A stretch of 64,000 nucleotides of DNA from Vibrio scophthalmi LMG 19158. GTDB lineage: Bacteria > Pseudomonadota > Gammaproteobacteria > Enterobacterales > Vibrionaceae. A program made the translations under genes and the position numbers. Location of the stretch: NCBI RefSeq assembly GCF_000222585.1, contig NZ_AFWE01000040.1, forward strand, positions 113,092-177,091. The letters are read 5' to 3'. This document shows, piece after piece, positions 36,831 to 45,725 of the stretch; position 1 is the first letter of the stretch; every line of letters begins with the position of its first letter. The notes beneath the pieces were generated by a model. It searched no databases and had not been told where the DNA came from. It saw only the letters and a program-made list of their open reading frames with translations.

Positions 36831-37861
36831 TGAGCTGTGCACTTTCCATTAATAATCTCACTTGCAAATACGATGAGCAGACAACGATTTTAAAAGAGCT
36901 TTCTCTTGAAGTGGAGCAGGGGGAGATTATCTGCTTACTGGGCGCGAGTGGCTGTGGTAAAACGACTTTGCTCAAAGCGATTGCTGGCTTGCTTCCCCTG
37001 AGCTCTGGGTCGATGACGTTAAACTGTATGACCATTGACGATGGTGAGAATTGGCTGCCGCCAGAGCAACGTAATATTGGGATGATCTTCCAAGATTATG
37101 CGTTATTTCCTCATCTTACCGTTGAGCAAAACGTGGCCTTTGGCCTCCGCGATTTAAGCAACGATGAAAAACGTAGCATTGTGGCTGATATGTTGGAGTT
37201 AGTGCACCTTACTGGCTTTGGCGAGCGTTATCCGCACCAGCTTTCTGGTGGTCAGCAGCAGCGTGTCGCGATTGCTCGTTCATTGGCGTATAACCCAGAC
37301 TTATTGCTGCTCGATGAACCATTTTCCAATATTGATACTCAAGTTCGTCATGAACTGATTGGTGAAATTAGGAAAATCTTCAAGCAGCAAGGCGTGACGG
37401 CCATTTTTGTTACTCACAGCCGTGAAGAGGCTTTTGCCTTTGCCGATAAAATGGCGGTGATGAATCATGGTGTGATTGAACAGTATGGTACGGCAACGGA
37501 GTTGTACTATCAGCCATCGAGCAAGTTTGTCGCTGATTTTCTTGGCGGCGGAAGTTACTTAACGGCCCAACGTGTATCGGAATTTGAATATCAAACTGAG
37601 CTTGGTTTGATTGAAGCGACGGCGCAAAGAGAGATTGAGTTACAAGCACAATGTGAGTTGCTACTGCGTCCGCAATATATTCAAATCAGCGCGGTGGAAG
37701 AGAGCAGTGTGGTCGTGATGGAGCAGCAATTCATGGGCGATCACTGTCGCTATGTGATTAATGCCTACGGAAATCGCTTGCTAGCGAGCGCTTCTGAGCC
37801 ATTAGAAATCGGTCAGCCTGTTTCGGTTAAAGTTGAAACTCAAGGTATTTTAGCTTTTTAG
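36830..37861 (+). CDS. fbpC: Ferric iron ABC transporter ATP-binding protein
   Basis: 343 aa. Walker A GASGCGKTT, Q-loop IFQDYALFPH, signature LSGGQQQRVAIARSLAYNP, Walker B LLLLDEPFSNID and His in THSREEA; the C-terminal TOBE-like regulatory part (about 235-343) carries an FLGGGSYL stretch. ATG 36830 is chosen over TTG 36827. The 3' end converges with, and overlaps by four bases, the ribbon-helix-helix gene on the other strand. Confidence 0.93.
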   Translation: MSCALSINNLTCKYDEQTTILKELSLEVEQGEIICLLGASGCGKTTLLKAIAGLLPLSSGSMTLNCMTIDDGENWLPPEQRNIGMIFQDYALFPHLTVEQNVAFGLRDLSNDEKRSIVADMLELVHLTGFGERYPHQLSGGQQQRVAIARSLAYNPDLLLLDEPFSNIDTQVRHELIGEIRKIFKQQGVTAIFVTHSREEAFAFADKMAVMNHGVIEQYGTATELYYQPSSKFVADFLGGGSYLTAQRVSEFEYQTELGLIEATAQREIELQAQCELLLRPQYIQISAVEESSVVVMEQQFMGDHCRYVINAYGNRLLASASEPLEIGQPVSVKVETQGILAF

Positions 37862-38136
37862 CTAAGAGAGATTCGCTGGCCACCGTTAAGATAGGTGGTA
37901 CAAGCAACGCGCAATAAAGAGGTGAAGTTACCGACTTCGCCTCTTTTTTCTATCACTTCATTATAAATACGCGTTAAAAACTCAGCCACGCTAATGTCAG
38001 ATTCGCTGGCGATGTCTTCAATGACCTTCCAAAACACCGCTTCCAGTCGCACGCTCGTGACGACGCCGTCAATGCGTACTGACTTTGATTTTAAGGCGAA
38101 CAGCTCGACTTCTGCACCTGAGTAGATCTCACACAT
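37858..38136 (-). CDS. Ribbon-helix-helix domain protein
   Basis: 92 aa. The segment KSKSVRIDGVVTSVRLEAVFWKVIEDIASESDISVAEFLTRIYNEVIE (about 15-61) fits the RHH_4 type of small DNA-binding proteins: a beta strand with basic residues, then two helices. ATG 38136 is preferred over GTG 38145 because AAAGGA lies ten bases upstream of it but almost touches the GTG. Its stop overlaps the end of fbpC. Target and role unknown; no toxin partner is adjacent. Confidence 0.75.
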   Translation of the reverse strand: MCEIYSGAEVELFALKSKSVRIDGVVTSVRLEAVFWKVIEDIASESDISVAEFLTRIYNEVIEKRGEVGNFTSLLRVACTTYLNGGQRISLS

Positions 38137-38194
38137 ATTAAGCACATCCTTTGCTTAGGAGTGATTAGCATAGTCAATTGATAGGAAATCACAG

Positions 38195-38227
38195 TAACCC
38201 TTTGGTCTAAACAAAGATCAAAGGGTT
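38195..38227 (-). terminator. Hairpin after the DJ-1/PfpI gene
   Basis: Inverted repeat TAACCCTTT / AAAGGGTTA with a loop of about 15 nt (TGATC/GGTCT could pair partly). It starts 7 nt beyond the PfpI-like gene stop on the minus strand. No T-run; moderate support. Confidence 0.45.
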
Positions 38228-38233
38228 ATCGTA

Positions 38234-38794
38234 TTAGGCTAACTGCTGGTTGAATTGAGCAAGCCATGCTGGATGTGCTGGCCACGCAGGTGCAGTTACA
38301 AACTGACCAGAAGTGACTGCTTGATCCATTTCTAGTGCCACGTAGGTCGCGCCAGCTAACACAACTTCAGGCTGACAAGCTGGGTAAGCCGAAATCTGTT
38401 GTCCTTCAATAATGTTTGCCGCGGTGAGCAGTTGTGCACCGTGGCAAATCGCCGCGATCGGCTTATTATCTTGGTAGAAAGCTTGAACTAAGATGATCAC
38501 TTCTGGATTGAGTCTTAAGTACTCAGGGGCGCGGCCCCCTGGGATCAGCAAGGCATCATACTGAGTCGAATGTACCGTGTGAAAGCTGTGATTGAGGGTG
38601 AAATTATGGCCTACTTTTTCTGTGTAAGTTTGGTCACCTTCAAAGTCATGAATGGCCGTTTTTATTTGCTCGCCTTTGAGTTTTTCTGGGCAAACGACAT
38701 CGACGCGATGACCCAACATTTGTAGCGCCTGAAAAGGCACCATTAACTCGTAATCTTCAACAAAATCGCCTGCAATGATCAGTACTTTAGCCAT
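38234..38794 (-). CDS. DJ-1/PfpI family protein
   Basis: 186 aa. Starts MAKVLIIAGDFVEDYELMVPFQAL, with the conserved Glu of the DJ-1 fold in VEDYE, and the nucleophile elbow AAICHGAQLL (Cys at about residue 117, followed by His). The set Glu-Cys-His fits PfpI-type glyoxalase, deglycase or chaperone-like proteins such as YhbO; the actual activity cannot be read from sequence. It is separated from the mutase gene by the chb operon terminator, so it has its own promoter. Confidence 0.88.
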   Translation of the reverse strand: MAKVLIIAGDFVEDYELMVPFQALQMLGHRVDVVCPEKLKGEQIKTAIHDFEGDQTYTEKVGHNFTLNHSFHTVHSTQYDALLIPGGRAPEYLRLNPEVIILVQAFYQDNKPIAAICHGAQLLTAANIIEGQQISAYPACQPEVVLAGATYVALEMDQAVTSGQFVTAPAWPAHPAWLAQFNQQLA

Positions 38795-38890
38795 GTGAAC
38801 TTACTCCTTGTGTGGTGGAATGGCTAAGTTAACAACTTATTTACAATTAGTGGTAATAAGGGATTACTACATCGAGTGATTGGAGAGCAG

Positions 38891-38913
38891 AAAAAAGCCC
38901 AGCGAATGCTGGG
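38891..38913 (-). terminator. Terminator of the chb operon
   Basis: On the minus strand GCCCAGC-ATTC-GCTGGGC is followed by TTTTTT, about 40 nt after the mutase stop. It marks the end of the chitobiose operon. Confidence 0.9.
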
Positions 38914-38955
38914 CAATGCTCTCACCTATAGGGTGTTGAGATGCTTGGTAAACTG

Positions 38956-40368
38956 TTAGAGCTGTAAGAACTCTTTTACCTGTAGGACCACACGCTCTGC
39001 GGTTTCTTTGTCTGCCATTTCAGCAAAGATACGCAGTAGTGGTTCGGTACCAGAGAAACGAGCGATAACCCAGCCGCCATTCTTAAAGTACACTTTAGCT
39101 CCGTCTTCGTAGCTGACCTTTTCGATGTCAAAATCGAATTCAGGAAGTTGCTTGTCGACGTAAATTTTGCTGTATAGCGCATCTCTGTGTGCAGGTTTAA
39201 ATTTGCAGTCACCTTCAGCGGTATAGGCATAGCCGTATTTCGCGTAGATTTCATCGAGCAGTTCAGAAATCTTCTTGCCCGTCACAGAGATCATTTCTAC
39301 CAAGAGGCTTGAGGCGAATACGCCATCTTTGCCTTTGATGTGACCACGAATCGTTAAGCCACCAGAACTTTCACCACCGATAAGCGAATCATCGGCTTCC
39401 ATTTGTGAGCTAATGTGCTTAAAGCCTACTGGAACCTCAAAGCTCTTCTCGCCATGATCAGCGGCAATCTTGTCCAAGATATGCGTGGTCGCGATGTTAC
39501 GCACTACAGAGCCTTTCCAGCCTTTGTATTCAAGCATGTAGTAGTAAAGCAGCATCAGTACTTCATTTGGATGAATAAAGTGACCTTTTTCATCGATGAT
39601 ACCCAGACGGTCTGCATCGCCATCGGTACCGATACCGATGTCGTAGCCTTCATGAGCGACGATGTGCATCAGGCGGTAAAGCGTGGCTGCACTTGGTGAT
39701 GGCATTAAACCACCAAAGTCTGGGTTCTTACCGTCATTGATGACGTCTACTTCACAACGGCCATTGATCAAAACGGTTTGTAGGGCATTTTTCGCCACAC
39801 CAAACATCGGATCGATCAGTACGCGCAGATTGGCTTTTTTGATCGCTTCGATGTCGATGAAGTTAATGATTGAATCAACAAACGCGTTCATTGGATTGAT
39901 GATTTCAATCAGTTGGTCAGCCTGAGCTTGTTCAAAATCGACACTTTTTACTTGGTCAGCGGTTAGAGTCGAAATCTGCTGTTCAACTTTTTGTGTGATG
40001 ACTTCATCTGCATCACGGCCACCTTCAATGAAAATTTTAATCCCATTGTAGTCAGCCGGGTTGTGCGAAGCGGTAATGCAAGCAGAGTAAGCACAGTTGC
40101 GCTCTTTTGCTTCAAACATCACGATAGGGGTTGGAACAAACTTGTCGATGAAGCTGACTTTAATGTTATTAGCGGCAAGAACTTCAGAGAACCAACATGC
40201 TGCTTTGTCAGACAAGAAACGACGGTCATAACCGATGATAAAACCGCGTTCAGCGACGTTTTCATCGTTAATAATATTAGAGAGTGCTTGGGCAACAAGA
40301 CGAACGTTGTCTTTGGTAAATTCTTCACCAATGAAGGCGCGCCAGCCGCCTGTACCAAATTGGATCAT
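38956..40368 (-). CDS. Phosphohexomutase of the chitobiose pathway
   Basis: 470 aa. Alpha-D-phosphohexomutase family: active-site Ser in ACITASHNPADYNG, the metal-binding loop GIGTDGDADRLGI, sugar-binding GGESSGGL and phosphate-binding RFSGTEPLLRIF. In this operon it most likely converts GlcNAc-1-phosphate, released by chitobiose phosphorylase, to GlcNAc-6-phosphate. Counterpart of V. cholerae VC0611. The frame extends upstream to 40413 across the intercistronic hairpin, but ATG 40368 (MIQFGTGGWR) has AAGGAA upstream and begins the conserved fold. Confidence 0.9.
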   Translation of the reverse strand: MIQFGTGGWRAFIGEEFTKDNVRLVAQALSNIINDENVAERGFIIGYDRRFLSDKAACWFSEVLAANNIKVSFIDKFVPTPIVMFEAKERNCAYSACITASHNPADYNGIKIFIEGGRDADEVITQKVEQQISTLTADQVKSVDFEQAQADQLIEIINPMNAFVDSIINFIDIEAIKKANLRVLIDPMFGVAKNALQTVLINGRCEVDVINDGKNPDFGGLMPSPSAATLYRLMHIVAHEGYDIGIGTDGDADRLGIIDEKGHFIHPNEVLMLLYYYMLEYKGWKGSVVRNIATTHILDKIAADHGEKSFEVPVGFKHISSQMEADDSLIGGESSGGLTIRGHIKGKDGVFASSLLVEMISVTGKKISELLDEIYAKYGYAYTAEGDCKFKPAHRDALYSKIYVDKQLPEFDFDIEKVSYEDGAKVYFKNGGWVIARFSGTEPLLRIFAEMADKETAERVVLQVKEFLQL

Positions 40369-40388
40369 GGGATATTCCTTAGGAAAGA

Positions 40389-40411
40389 GGGCAGCAGCGT
40401 GACTGCTGCCC
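40389..40411 (-). terminator. Intercistronic hairpin, phosphorylase to mutase
   Basis: Perfect 8-bp stem GGGCAGCA / TGCTGCCC with a 7-nt loop, 6 nt after the phosphorylase stop and without a T-run. Confidence 0.6.
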
Positions 40412-40417
40412 ATCAGA

Positions 40418-42826
40418 TTAGCCTAGTGTTACGATAACTTCGTTTACTGAGCCTTCCGCTTGAACCGGTACTGCTGTACCCGTGATTTGCTCGCCATTTA
40501 GCGTAATAGATTTCACGCCTTTGCTGACTGAATCTGGGTTAACAACTTGGATGTTGTAGGTTGCACCTAGCCATTGACGAGTCACTTCAAATCCAGGCCA
40601 GTTGGTTGGGATACATGGATCGATGGTTAGGCCATCAAAACCGGTACGAACACCCAGAATAAAGTTAGTCACAGCGAAGTAAGCCCAACCAGACGTACCC
40701 GTTAGCCATGGGTGGTTTGCACGACCGTGGTCTTGGTGGTCACGACCCATGATGAACTGAACGTATGAGTATGGTTCTGCATAACGTTTTTCAATCATGT
40801 CGTTTTGGTTGTATGGGTTTAGTGCATCGTAGAACTTCATTGCACGGTCACCACGACCTAGTTTTGCTTCCGCAACCCATGCCCATGGGTTTGGATGCGA
40901 GAAGATAGCGCCATTCTCTTTCACGCCTTGGTAAACGCGAGTCACAAAACCGATGTCATCATTTGGCGTTGCAAATGATGGTGAGTTTAGATGTAGACCG
41001 TATTCAGAGAATAGGTTCTCATCAACTGCATCCATCGCTTTTTCACCGCGCTCTTGAGAAACCGCACCAGATAGTACTGCTAGGGTATTCGACTCAAGGT
41101 GTACACGGCCTTCCGCTTGTTGCGCAGTACCGATCTTGTCGCCATTCTTAGTCAAACCACGGATGTACCAACCGCCTTCGTTATCCCACAGGTGTGTTTC
41201 ACACGCTTCACGAACGTTAGCCGCCATGATGGTGTATTTTTCCACGTCTTCGTTCTTACCTAGGAACTTCGCTAGGTCGATGAACTCTTGTAGTGCCCAG
41301 AAGTGGAGGAATGACACCATTGAAGACTCACCACCGCCTAGGTTTAGACAGTCGTTCCAGTCTGCGCGTAGGCCTTTACAGATACCCGTTTGACCAACGT
41401 ATTCCGCAGAGAAGTCCAGTGCTGCTTTCAGGTGATCGTAAACAGTCGCAACGCCGCCATCTGCGTAAGGGATCATTTCATTGAAGAAGCTGTGCTCACC
41501 AGTTTCCATCACGTACTTACAGATAGTCGGAACTAACCATAGGTGGTCATCAGAACAGGTATCTTCGATACCGTGGATTTTGTCATCATCTGATGGGGTA
41601 GGGACTACCGTTGGTGATTTAGATGGAGCAACATCTGCTTTCTCTGGATCGAACCAATCAGGATCGAATAGGTGCAGACCGTAACCGGCTTTTACTTGGC
41701 CGCGTAGTAGATCAACCAAACGCTTACGCGTCATCGCAGGGTTGGCATGTGGAACAGAGATTGCGTCTTGCGCAGTGTCACGGTAACCCAAGCCAGTACG
41801 ACCACCCACTTCGATAAATGAAGCAAAGCGAGACCAAACCACACACGTTTCAGCTTGGTATAGAGTCCATGCGTTAATCATGGTATCTAGACCTTCGTTA
41901 GGCGATTTCACTTGGAATTTTGCACAACGCTCATCCCAGTGCGCTTTGATGCCAGCAAATGCGTTATCTACTTCAGCAAGGTTTTTGTATTTCGCACGTA
42001 GACGCTCACCGTTGCCTTTACCGATACCAAGGATGTAAGCAAAGCGAACTTCTTGGCCTGGTTGAATAACAAATTGCTTGTGTAGAGAACCACAGTGGTT
42101 GTAACAAGTTTGCGCTGTGTTGAAACACTTACCTTGTTCTACGGCTAGTGGGTTTGCTTCGTCGCGGTACGCGCCTAGGAAGCTATCACGTTGACCGTCA
42201 TATGAATCTGGATCAAACGTTGAAGCTAGGTAGTAGAAACCTTCGAAATCATTGGTGTTGTAGTAAAGATCGTATTCGATCACGCCATCATTGTAAGACG
42301 TACCCGCAGAGTACAAAGACATCTGGTGGTTTTGGTTGTCAGATTGGATATGGCTGAAAGAGAACTCAACAAAAGAGAAAGCACTGATAGTACGTGGCTT
42401 ATCTGACGTGTTTTTGATCACAACATCCCAAACTTCCGCATCTTCGCCTTTAGGAACGAATAGCGTTTTAGTTGCTTCAATGCCGTTGTAATCACACTTG
42501 AATTTCGAGTAAGACAGGCCGTGACGAACTTCGTAGCTCGCTTCGTCTAGGCTCTTCGCTACTGGCTGCCATGAGATTGACCAGTAATCGCCAGTCTCGT
42601 CATCACGCAAGTAAACGTAGTGTCCTGGGCGATCGAATGTCGCGTTTGGACGGAATTTCGTCACACGGTTGTACTCTGGAGAGTTGTAGAAAGAGTAACC
42701 GCCAGCATTGTGTGAGATAACAGTACAGAATTTTTCTGTACCTAGGTAGTTCGTCCATGGTGCAGGCACGTCAGGGCGAGTAATGACATATTCGCGATTG
42801 TCGTTATCGAAATAGCCGTATTTCAT
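40418..42826 (-). CDS. chbP: N,N'-diacetylchitobiose phosphorylase (GH94)
   Basis: 802 aa. Splits (GlcNAc)2 with phosphate to GlcNAc-1-P and GlcNAc in the cytoplasm, saving one ATP equivalent. GH94 architecture: N-terminal beta-sandwich (MKYGYFDNDNREYVITRPD), helical linker and (alpha/alpha)6 barrel. Asp492 in ADWNDCLNLGG coincides with the general acid of the V. proteolyticus enzyme as I recall it. ATG 42826 is used because AAGGAAATTAAG precedes it; the frame is open to 42853. Counterpart of V. cholerae VC0612. Confidence 0.95.
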   Translation of the reverse strand: MKYGYFDNDNREYVITRPDVPAPWTNYLGTEKFCTVISHNAGGYSFYNSPEYNRVTKFRPNATFDRPGHYVYLRDDETGDYWSISWQPVAKSLDEASYEVRHGLSYSKFKCDYNGIEATKTLFVPKGEDAEVWDVVIKNTSDKPRTISAFSFVEFSFSHIQSDNQNHQMSLYSAGTSYNDGVIEYDLYYNTNDFEGFYYLASTFDPDSYDGQRDSFLGAYRDEANPLAVEQGKCFNTAQTCYNHCGSLHKQFVIQPGQEVRFAYILGIGKGNGERLRAKYKNLAEVDNAFAGIKAHWDERCAKFQVKSPNEGLDTMINAWTLYQAETCVVWSRFASFIEVGGRTGLGYRDTAQDAISVPHANPAMTRKRLVDLLRGQVKAGYGLHLFDPDWFDPEKADVAPSKSPTVVPTPSDDDKIHGIEDTCSDDHLWLVPTICKYVMETGEHSFFNEMIPYADGGVATVYDHLKAALDFSAEYVGQTGICKGLRADWNDCLNLGGGESSMVSFLHFWALQEFIDLAKFLGKNEDVEKYTIMAANVREACETHLWDNEGGWYIRGLTKNGDKIGTAQQAEGRVHLESNTLAVLSGAVSQERGEKAMDAVDENLFSEYGLHLNSPSFATPNDDIGFVTRVYQGVKENGAIFSHPNPWAWVAEAKLGRGDRAMKFYDALNPYNQNDMIEKRYAEPYSYVQFIMGRDHQDHGRANHPWLTGTSGWAYFAVTNFILGVRTGFDGLTIDPCIPTNWPGFEVTRQWLGATYNIQVVNPDSVSKGVKSITLNGEQITGTAVPVQAEGSVNEVIVTLG

Positions 42827-42884
42827 CTTAATTTCCTTTTTACCAAGAGCCACTCTTAGGTGGTTAAAATTTTAAGCTAGAGAA

Positions 42885-42915
42885 AACAACTAACATTGTT
42901 ATGTGTTAGCTTGTT
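42885..42915 (-). terminator. Intercistronic hairpin, GH20 to phosphorylase
   Basis: Stem AACAAGCTAACA / TGTTAGTTGTT (one bulged base) with an 8-nt loop and TTTTCTCT after it on the minus strand, 5 nt past the hexosaminidase stop. May act as a partial terminator. Confidence 0.6.
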
Positions 42916-42919
42916 GTTT

Positions 42920-44833
42920 TTATTTCCACGGTTGGCGGTATTCGACACCCTGTTTATCCAGTAGGGGGAGATGACCTTTCAATCGAGATAAATAGTCTTG
43001 CCAGTTGCGTTGTGGCTTATCCGTCCAGCAGGCTTCTGCCATCGCGGTTAAGCGCGGGAAAATCATGTAATCCATGCGCTGTTGGTGGGTAACAATTTCA
43101 CACCACAAAGCACACTGAATACCGAGAATTCGTTTACGAATAGGGTCGTTGTCTGGGACTTCTTTTAAAGGCTCATAACGATAAGCACTTTCCAGTGGAA
43201 TGGTGCTGGCCCAATCGACGCCCGGCTCATCCGGAGAGTAGTCTTGCGTCATATCTAAATAGGTGTATTGCGCCGGTTGCAAAATGACATCAAAACCTTG
43301 GCTGGCACAGTTGAGTGCGGCTTCTTCGCTGAGCCAAGAATAAATAATGGTGTCTTTGCTGACCTTGTTACCATGTTGTGCTTCTTCCCAGCCAACCATG
43401 CGTTTACCGAGCGTTTGTAGGCGTTTTTCCGCGTAGCGCAGTAGGTGGCCTTGCAGTTCTTTGCTGCTCTGGTAGCCGTGGTTTTCCATCAACATGCGGC
43501 AGCTTGGGCTATTGACCCATACTCCGTCCGGCACTTCATCCGCACCAATGTGAACCCAAGGTGATGGGAACAACTCGGCAACTTCAGTGAGCACGGTATC
43601 AAGGAACTCATAGGTGCCTGGTAACGCTGGTGACAGAACGTTGTCGGTATAATGCTGAATGCTGCGGTAGACCGATTGGTCTTGGTCATCTTTCAATAGA
43701 TGAGGCAGCGCTTTGAGAGCCGCACGGCAGTGGCCTGGAATATCAATTTCAGGAATGACGGTAATGCCACGCTCTGATGCATAGGCAATCACATCACGAA
43801 TTTCCTCTTGGCTATAAAAACCACCATGGACACCGTTCAATGTACTGAACTGGGGCTCTAAAGCGGTACCTGGGCCACGAATCGAGCCGATTTCAGTCAA
43901 CTCAGGGTAAGCTTTGATTTCAATACGCCAACCTTCATCATCGGTCAGGTGCCAATGAAAATGGTTAAATTTGTAGTGAGCCAAATGATTAATTAAGCGT
44001 TTTACTCGTTCAACAGAATGAAAGTGACGTGCACAATCGAGCATCATGCCGCGATAGCGGAAACGTGGTGCATCAGTAATCTTGATGTACGGTACTTTGA
44101 GTGTATTGGCTTGTTCAGTGGTTTCAATTAACTGAAGTAAAGTGGCACTGGCGTGTACAAAGCCCGCCGCTGAACCCGCTTCAAGGCGAATCCCGCTGCT
44201 GCTAACGGTTAGCGTGTACTCACCTTCATCTAATGTTGGGTTATTGCGAAACAGAATATCGCTATGACCAATCGGATGCGTTTTAAAGCTATACAGCGAC
44301 TCTAATTCGACTTGCAGCCATGTCGCAGCTTTCTCGGCAAGGTTGGCTTGCAAAGTGATTTGACTATTTGGCGACAGTAAATAGTGACCATCCATGTGAA
44401 CGATCTTATTTGGCTTTGGAATTAGAGCAAATTTGCTCGCCTCAACATCTGGCACCGAACTGCGGTCACGGTAAGGTGACGCAAGAGAAATTGGTGTTAC
44501 AACAACTGGGTGCGATACCTTGCCATCCTGCTCAACCAATAAAGCATCTTTGAATCCATCAGTGTAGAAGCGCAGCGGCGCAGTACTAATGCTGAATTCG
44601 CAATAATAGTGAGTGTTGGCGGTAAGCACGTTGACTTCAGGCGTGACTGTACAAAAGCTACCAATTTGCTTCACGTCGCCGTGTGTAAAGCTGTCAGGCA
44701 AAATGTAGCGGTCGATAATAAATTGCAGTTTCCAATCAACCAAATCTTGGTCTGATAGGTTATGTAACGTTAGACCAAAGCGGCAAAACTGTTTTTGCTC
44801 GGCAAGTACGGTCAGGTCAACGCGATAGCTCAT
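42920..44833 (-). CDS. Beta-N-acetylhexosaminidase (GH20)
   Basis: 637 aa, no signal peptide, so cytoplasmic. N-terminal beta domain, a GH20b domain (about 150-265) and the catalytic barrel with HWHLTDDEGWRIEIKAYPELT and the Asp-Glu pair in HIGADEVPDGVW. Tryptophan-rich W(T)DKPQRNW at the C-terminus is usual for the family. Hydrolyses imported chitooligosaccharides to GlcNAc; equivalent to V. cholerae VC0613. Only 12 bp separate it from the upstream kinase gene. Confidence 0.94.
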   Translation of the reverse strand: MSYRVDLTVLAEQKQFCRFGLTLHNLSDQDLVDWKLQFIIDRYILPDSFTHGDVKQIGSFCTVTPEVNVLTANTHYYCEFSISTAPLRFYTDGFKDALLVEQDGKVSHPVVVTPISLASPYRDRSSVPDVEASKFALIPKPNKIVHMDGHYLLSPNSQITLQANLAEKAATWLQVELESLYSFKTHPIGHSDILFRNNPTLDEGEYTLTVSSSGIRLEAGSAAGFVHASATLLQLIETTEQANTLKVPYIKITDAPRFRYRGMMLDCARHFHSVERVKRLINHLAHYKFNHFHWHLTDDEGWRIEIKAYPELTEIGSIRGPGTALEPQFSTLNGVHGGFYSQEEIRDVIAYASERGITVIPEIDIPGHCRAALKALPHLLKDDQDQSVYRSIQHYTDNVLSPALPGTYEFLDTVLTEVAELFPSPWVHIGADEVPDGVWVNSPSCRMLMENHGYQSSKELQGHLLRYAEKRLQTLGKRMVGWEEAQHGNKVSKDTIIYSWLSEEAALNCASQGFDVILQPAQYTYLDMTQDYSPDEPGVDWASTIPLESAYRYEPLKEVPDNDPIRKRILGIQCALWCEIVTHQQRMDYMIFPRLTAMAEACWTDKPQRNWQDYLSRLKGHLPLLDKQGVEYRQPWK

Positions 44834-44845
44834 ATCTACAAATCC

Positions 44846-45721
44846 TTAATACAGATTATGCTCTGGCTTGCCAGCAAACATAATTGCACCTTCAATCGCA
44901 TCGAATTGAGGGGCGACGATCCATTGTTGAACAGGGGGGGAAAGCCAATCTTGAATGCGTTCCGCTATACTGCCCATTAGACAAATGCGCGTTGCGCCTT
45001 GCTTGTTCAATGCAATGAGGAACATCTCGATATCCGCTGCGGTTTGCTTAAGCATCGAAATGGCCAGAGGGTCACCTTGGTAGGCGTGTTCAAAAATAGC
45101 AGGAGAAAATTGACCGTAGTCTTTTGGTATCGCCCCTTTCGACCATTCCACAATGGCATCAACGTCATTGTCGAAGTGGTGCAAAACGTGACTAGCAAGT
45201 GGGGTTTTTTCGACGATGCCATCGTAAGCCAGCAGCACTTGCTGAATCAGACGAAGGCCCATGACTGCGCCACCTCCTTGGTCTGAAATCGGAAATTCAC
45301 GGCCGCCCACCACATGTTGCTCGCCACCGTTTAGGTAGATACCACATGAGCCAGTGCCACCAATCATGATGGCACCATCGTCACCGTTATGCGCACCAAT
45401 ACAAGCGCCATAAGCATCCGTATTGAGTGTCATTGAAGCAAAGGGGTGCGCTTGTGCCATGAATTGTTGCCATGATGCTTTGTGCTCTGCGCCAGCGAGC
45501 GCTAAACCAATGTGCATGTTGGCGAAATCTTTGTCGTCCAGTCCACCTTGCTTAGCGGCTGAAGTGATGGCATCGATAATGGCTGCCATCGCGACTTCTG
45601 CGCCAAGCATGATGTTAGCGCTGCCACTTTTGGCTTCACCAATTAATGTGTTGTGCTCATCACGAATACGTGCGCGGCAAGAAGTGCCGCCGCCATCGAT
45701 ACCGACATGGTATAGCGTCAT
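44846..45721 (-). CDS. gspK: Glucosamine/N-acetylglucosamine kinase (BadF/BadG type)
   Basis: 291 aa. ASKHA-fold kinase: phosphate-1 loop GIDGGGTSCRARI at the N-terminus, TDAYGACIGAHNGDDGAIMIGGTGSCG in the middle, and GGGAVMGLRLIQQ. The orthologous V. cholerae VC0614 was reported as a glucosamine-specific kinase (GspK). It phosphorylates the free amino sugar released by the neighbouring GH9 and GH20 enzymes. Four bp separate it from the GH9 gene upstream. Confidence 0.88.
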   Translation of the reverse strand: MTLYHVGIDGGGTSCRARIRDEHNTLIGEAKSGSANIMLGAEVAMAAIIDAITSAAKQGGLDDKDFANMHIGLALAGAEHKASWQQFMAQAHPFASMTLNTDAYGACIGAHNGDDGAIMIGGTGSCGIYLNGGEQHVVGGREFPISDQGGGAVMGLRLIQQVLLAYDGIVEKTPLASHVLHHFDNDVDAIVEWSKGAIPKDYGQFSPAIFEHAYQGDPLAISMLKQTAADIEMFLIALNKQGATRICLMGSIAERIQDWLSPPVQQWIVAPQFDAIEGAIMFAGKPEHNLY

Positions 45722-45725
45722 GTTA

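Noticed and set aside
37858-38136. Toxin-antitoxin role for the ribbon-helix-helix protein
   Set aside because: No adjacent toxin-like gene: one neighbour is fbpC on the other strand, the other a DJ-1/PfpI protein.
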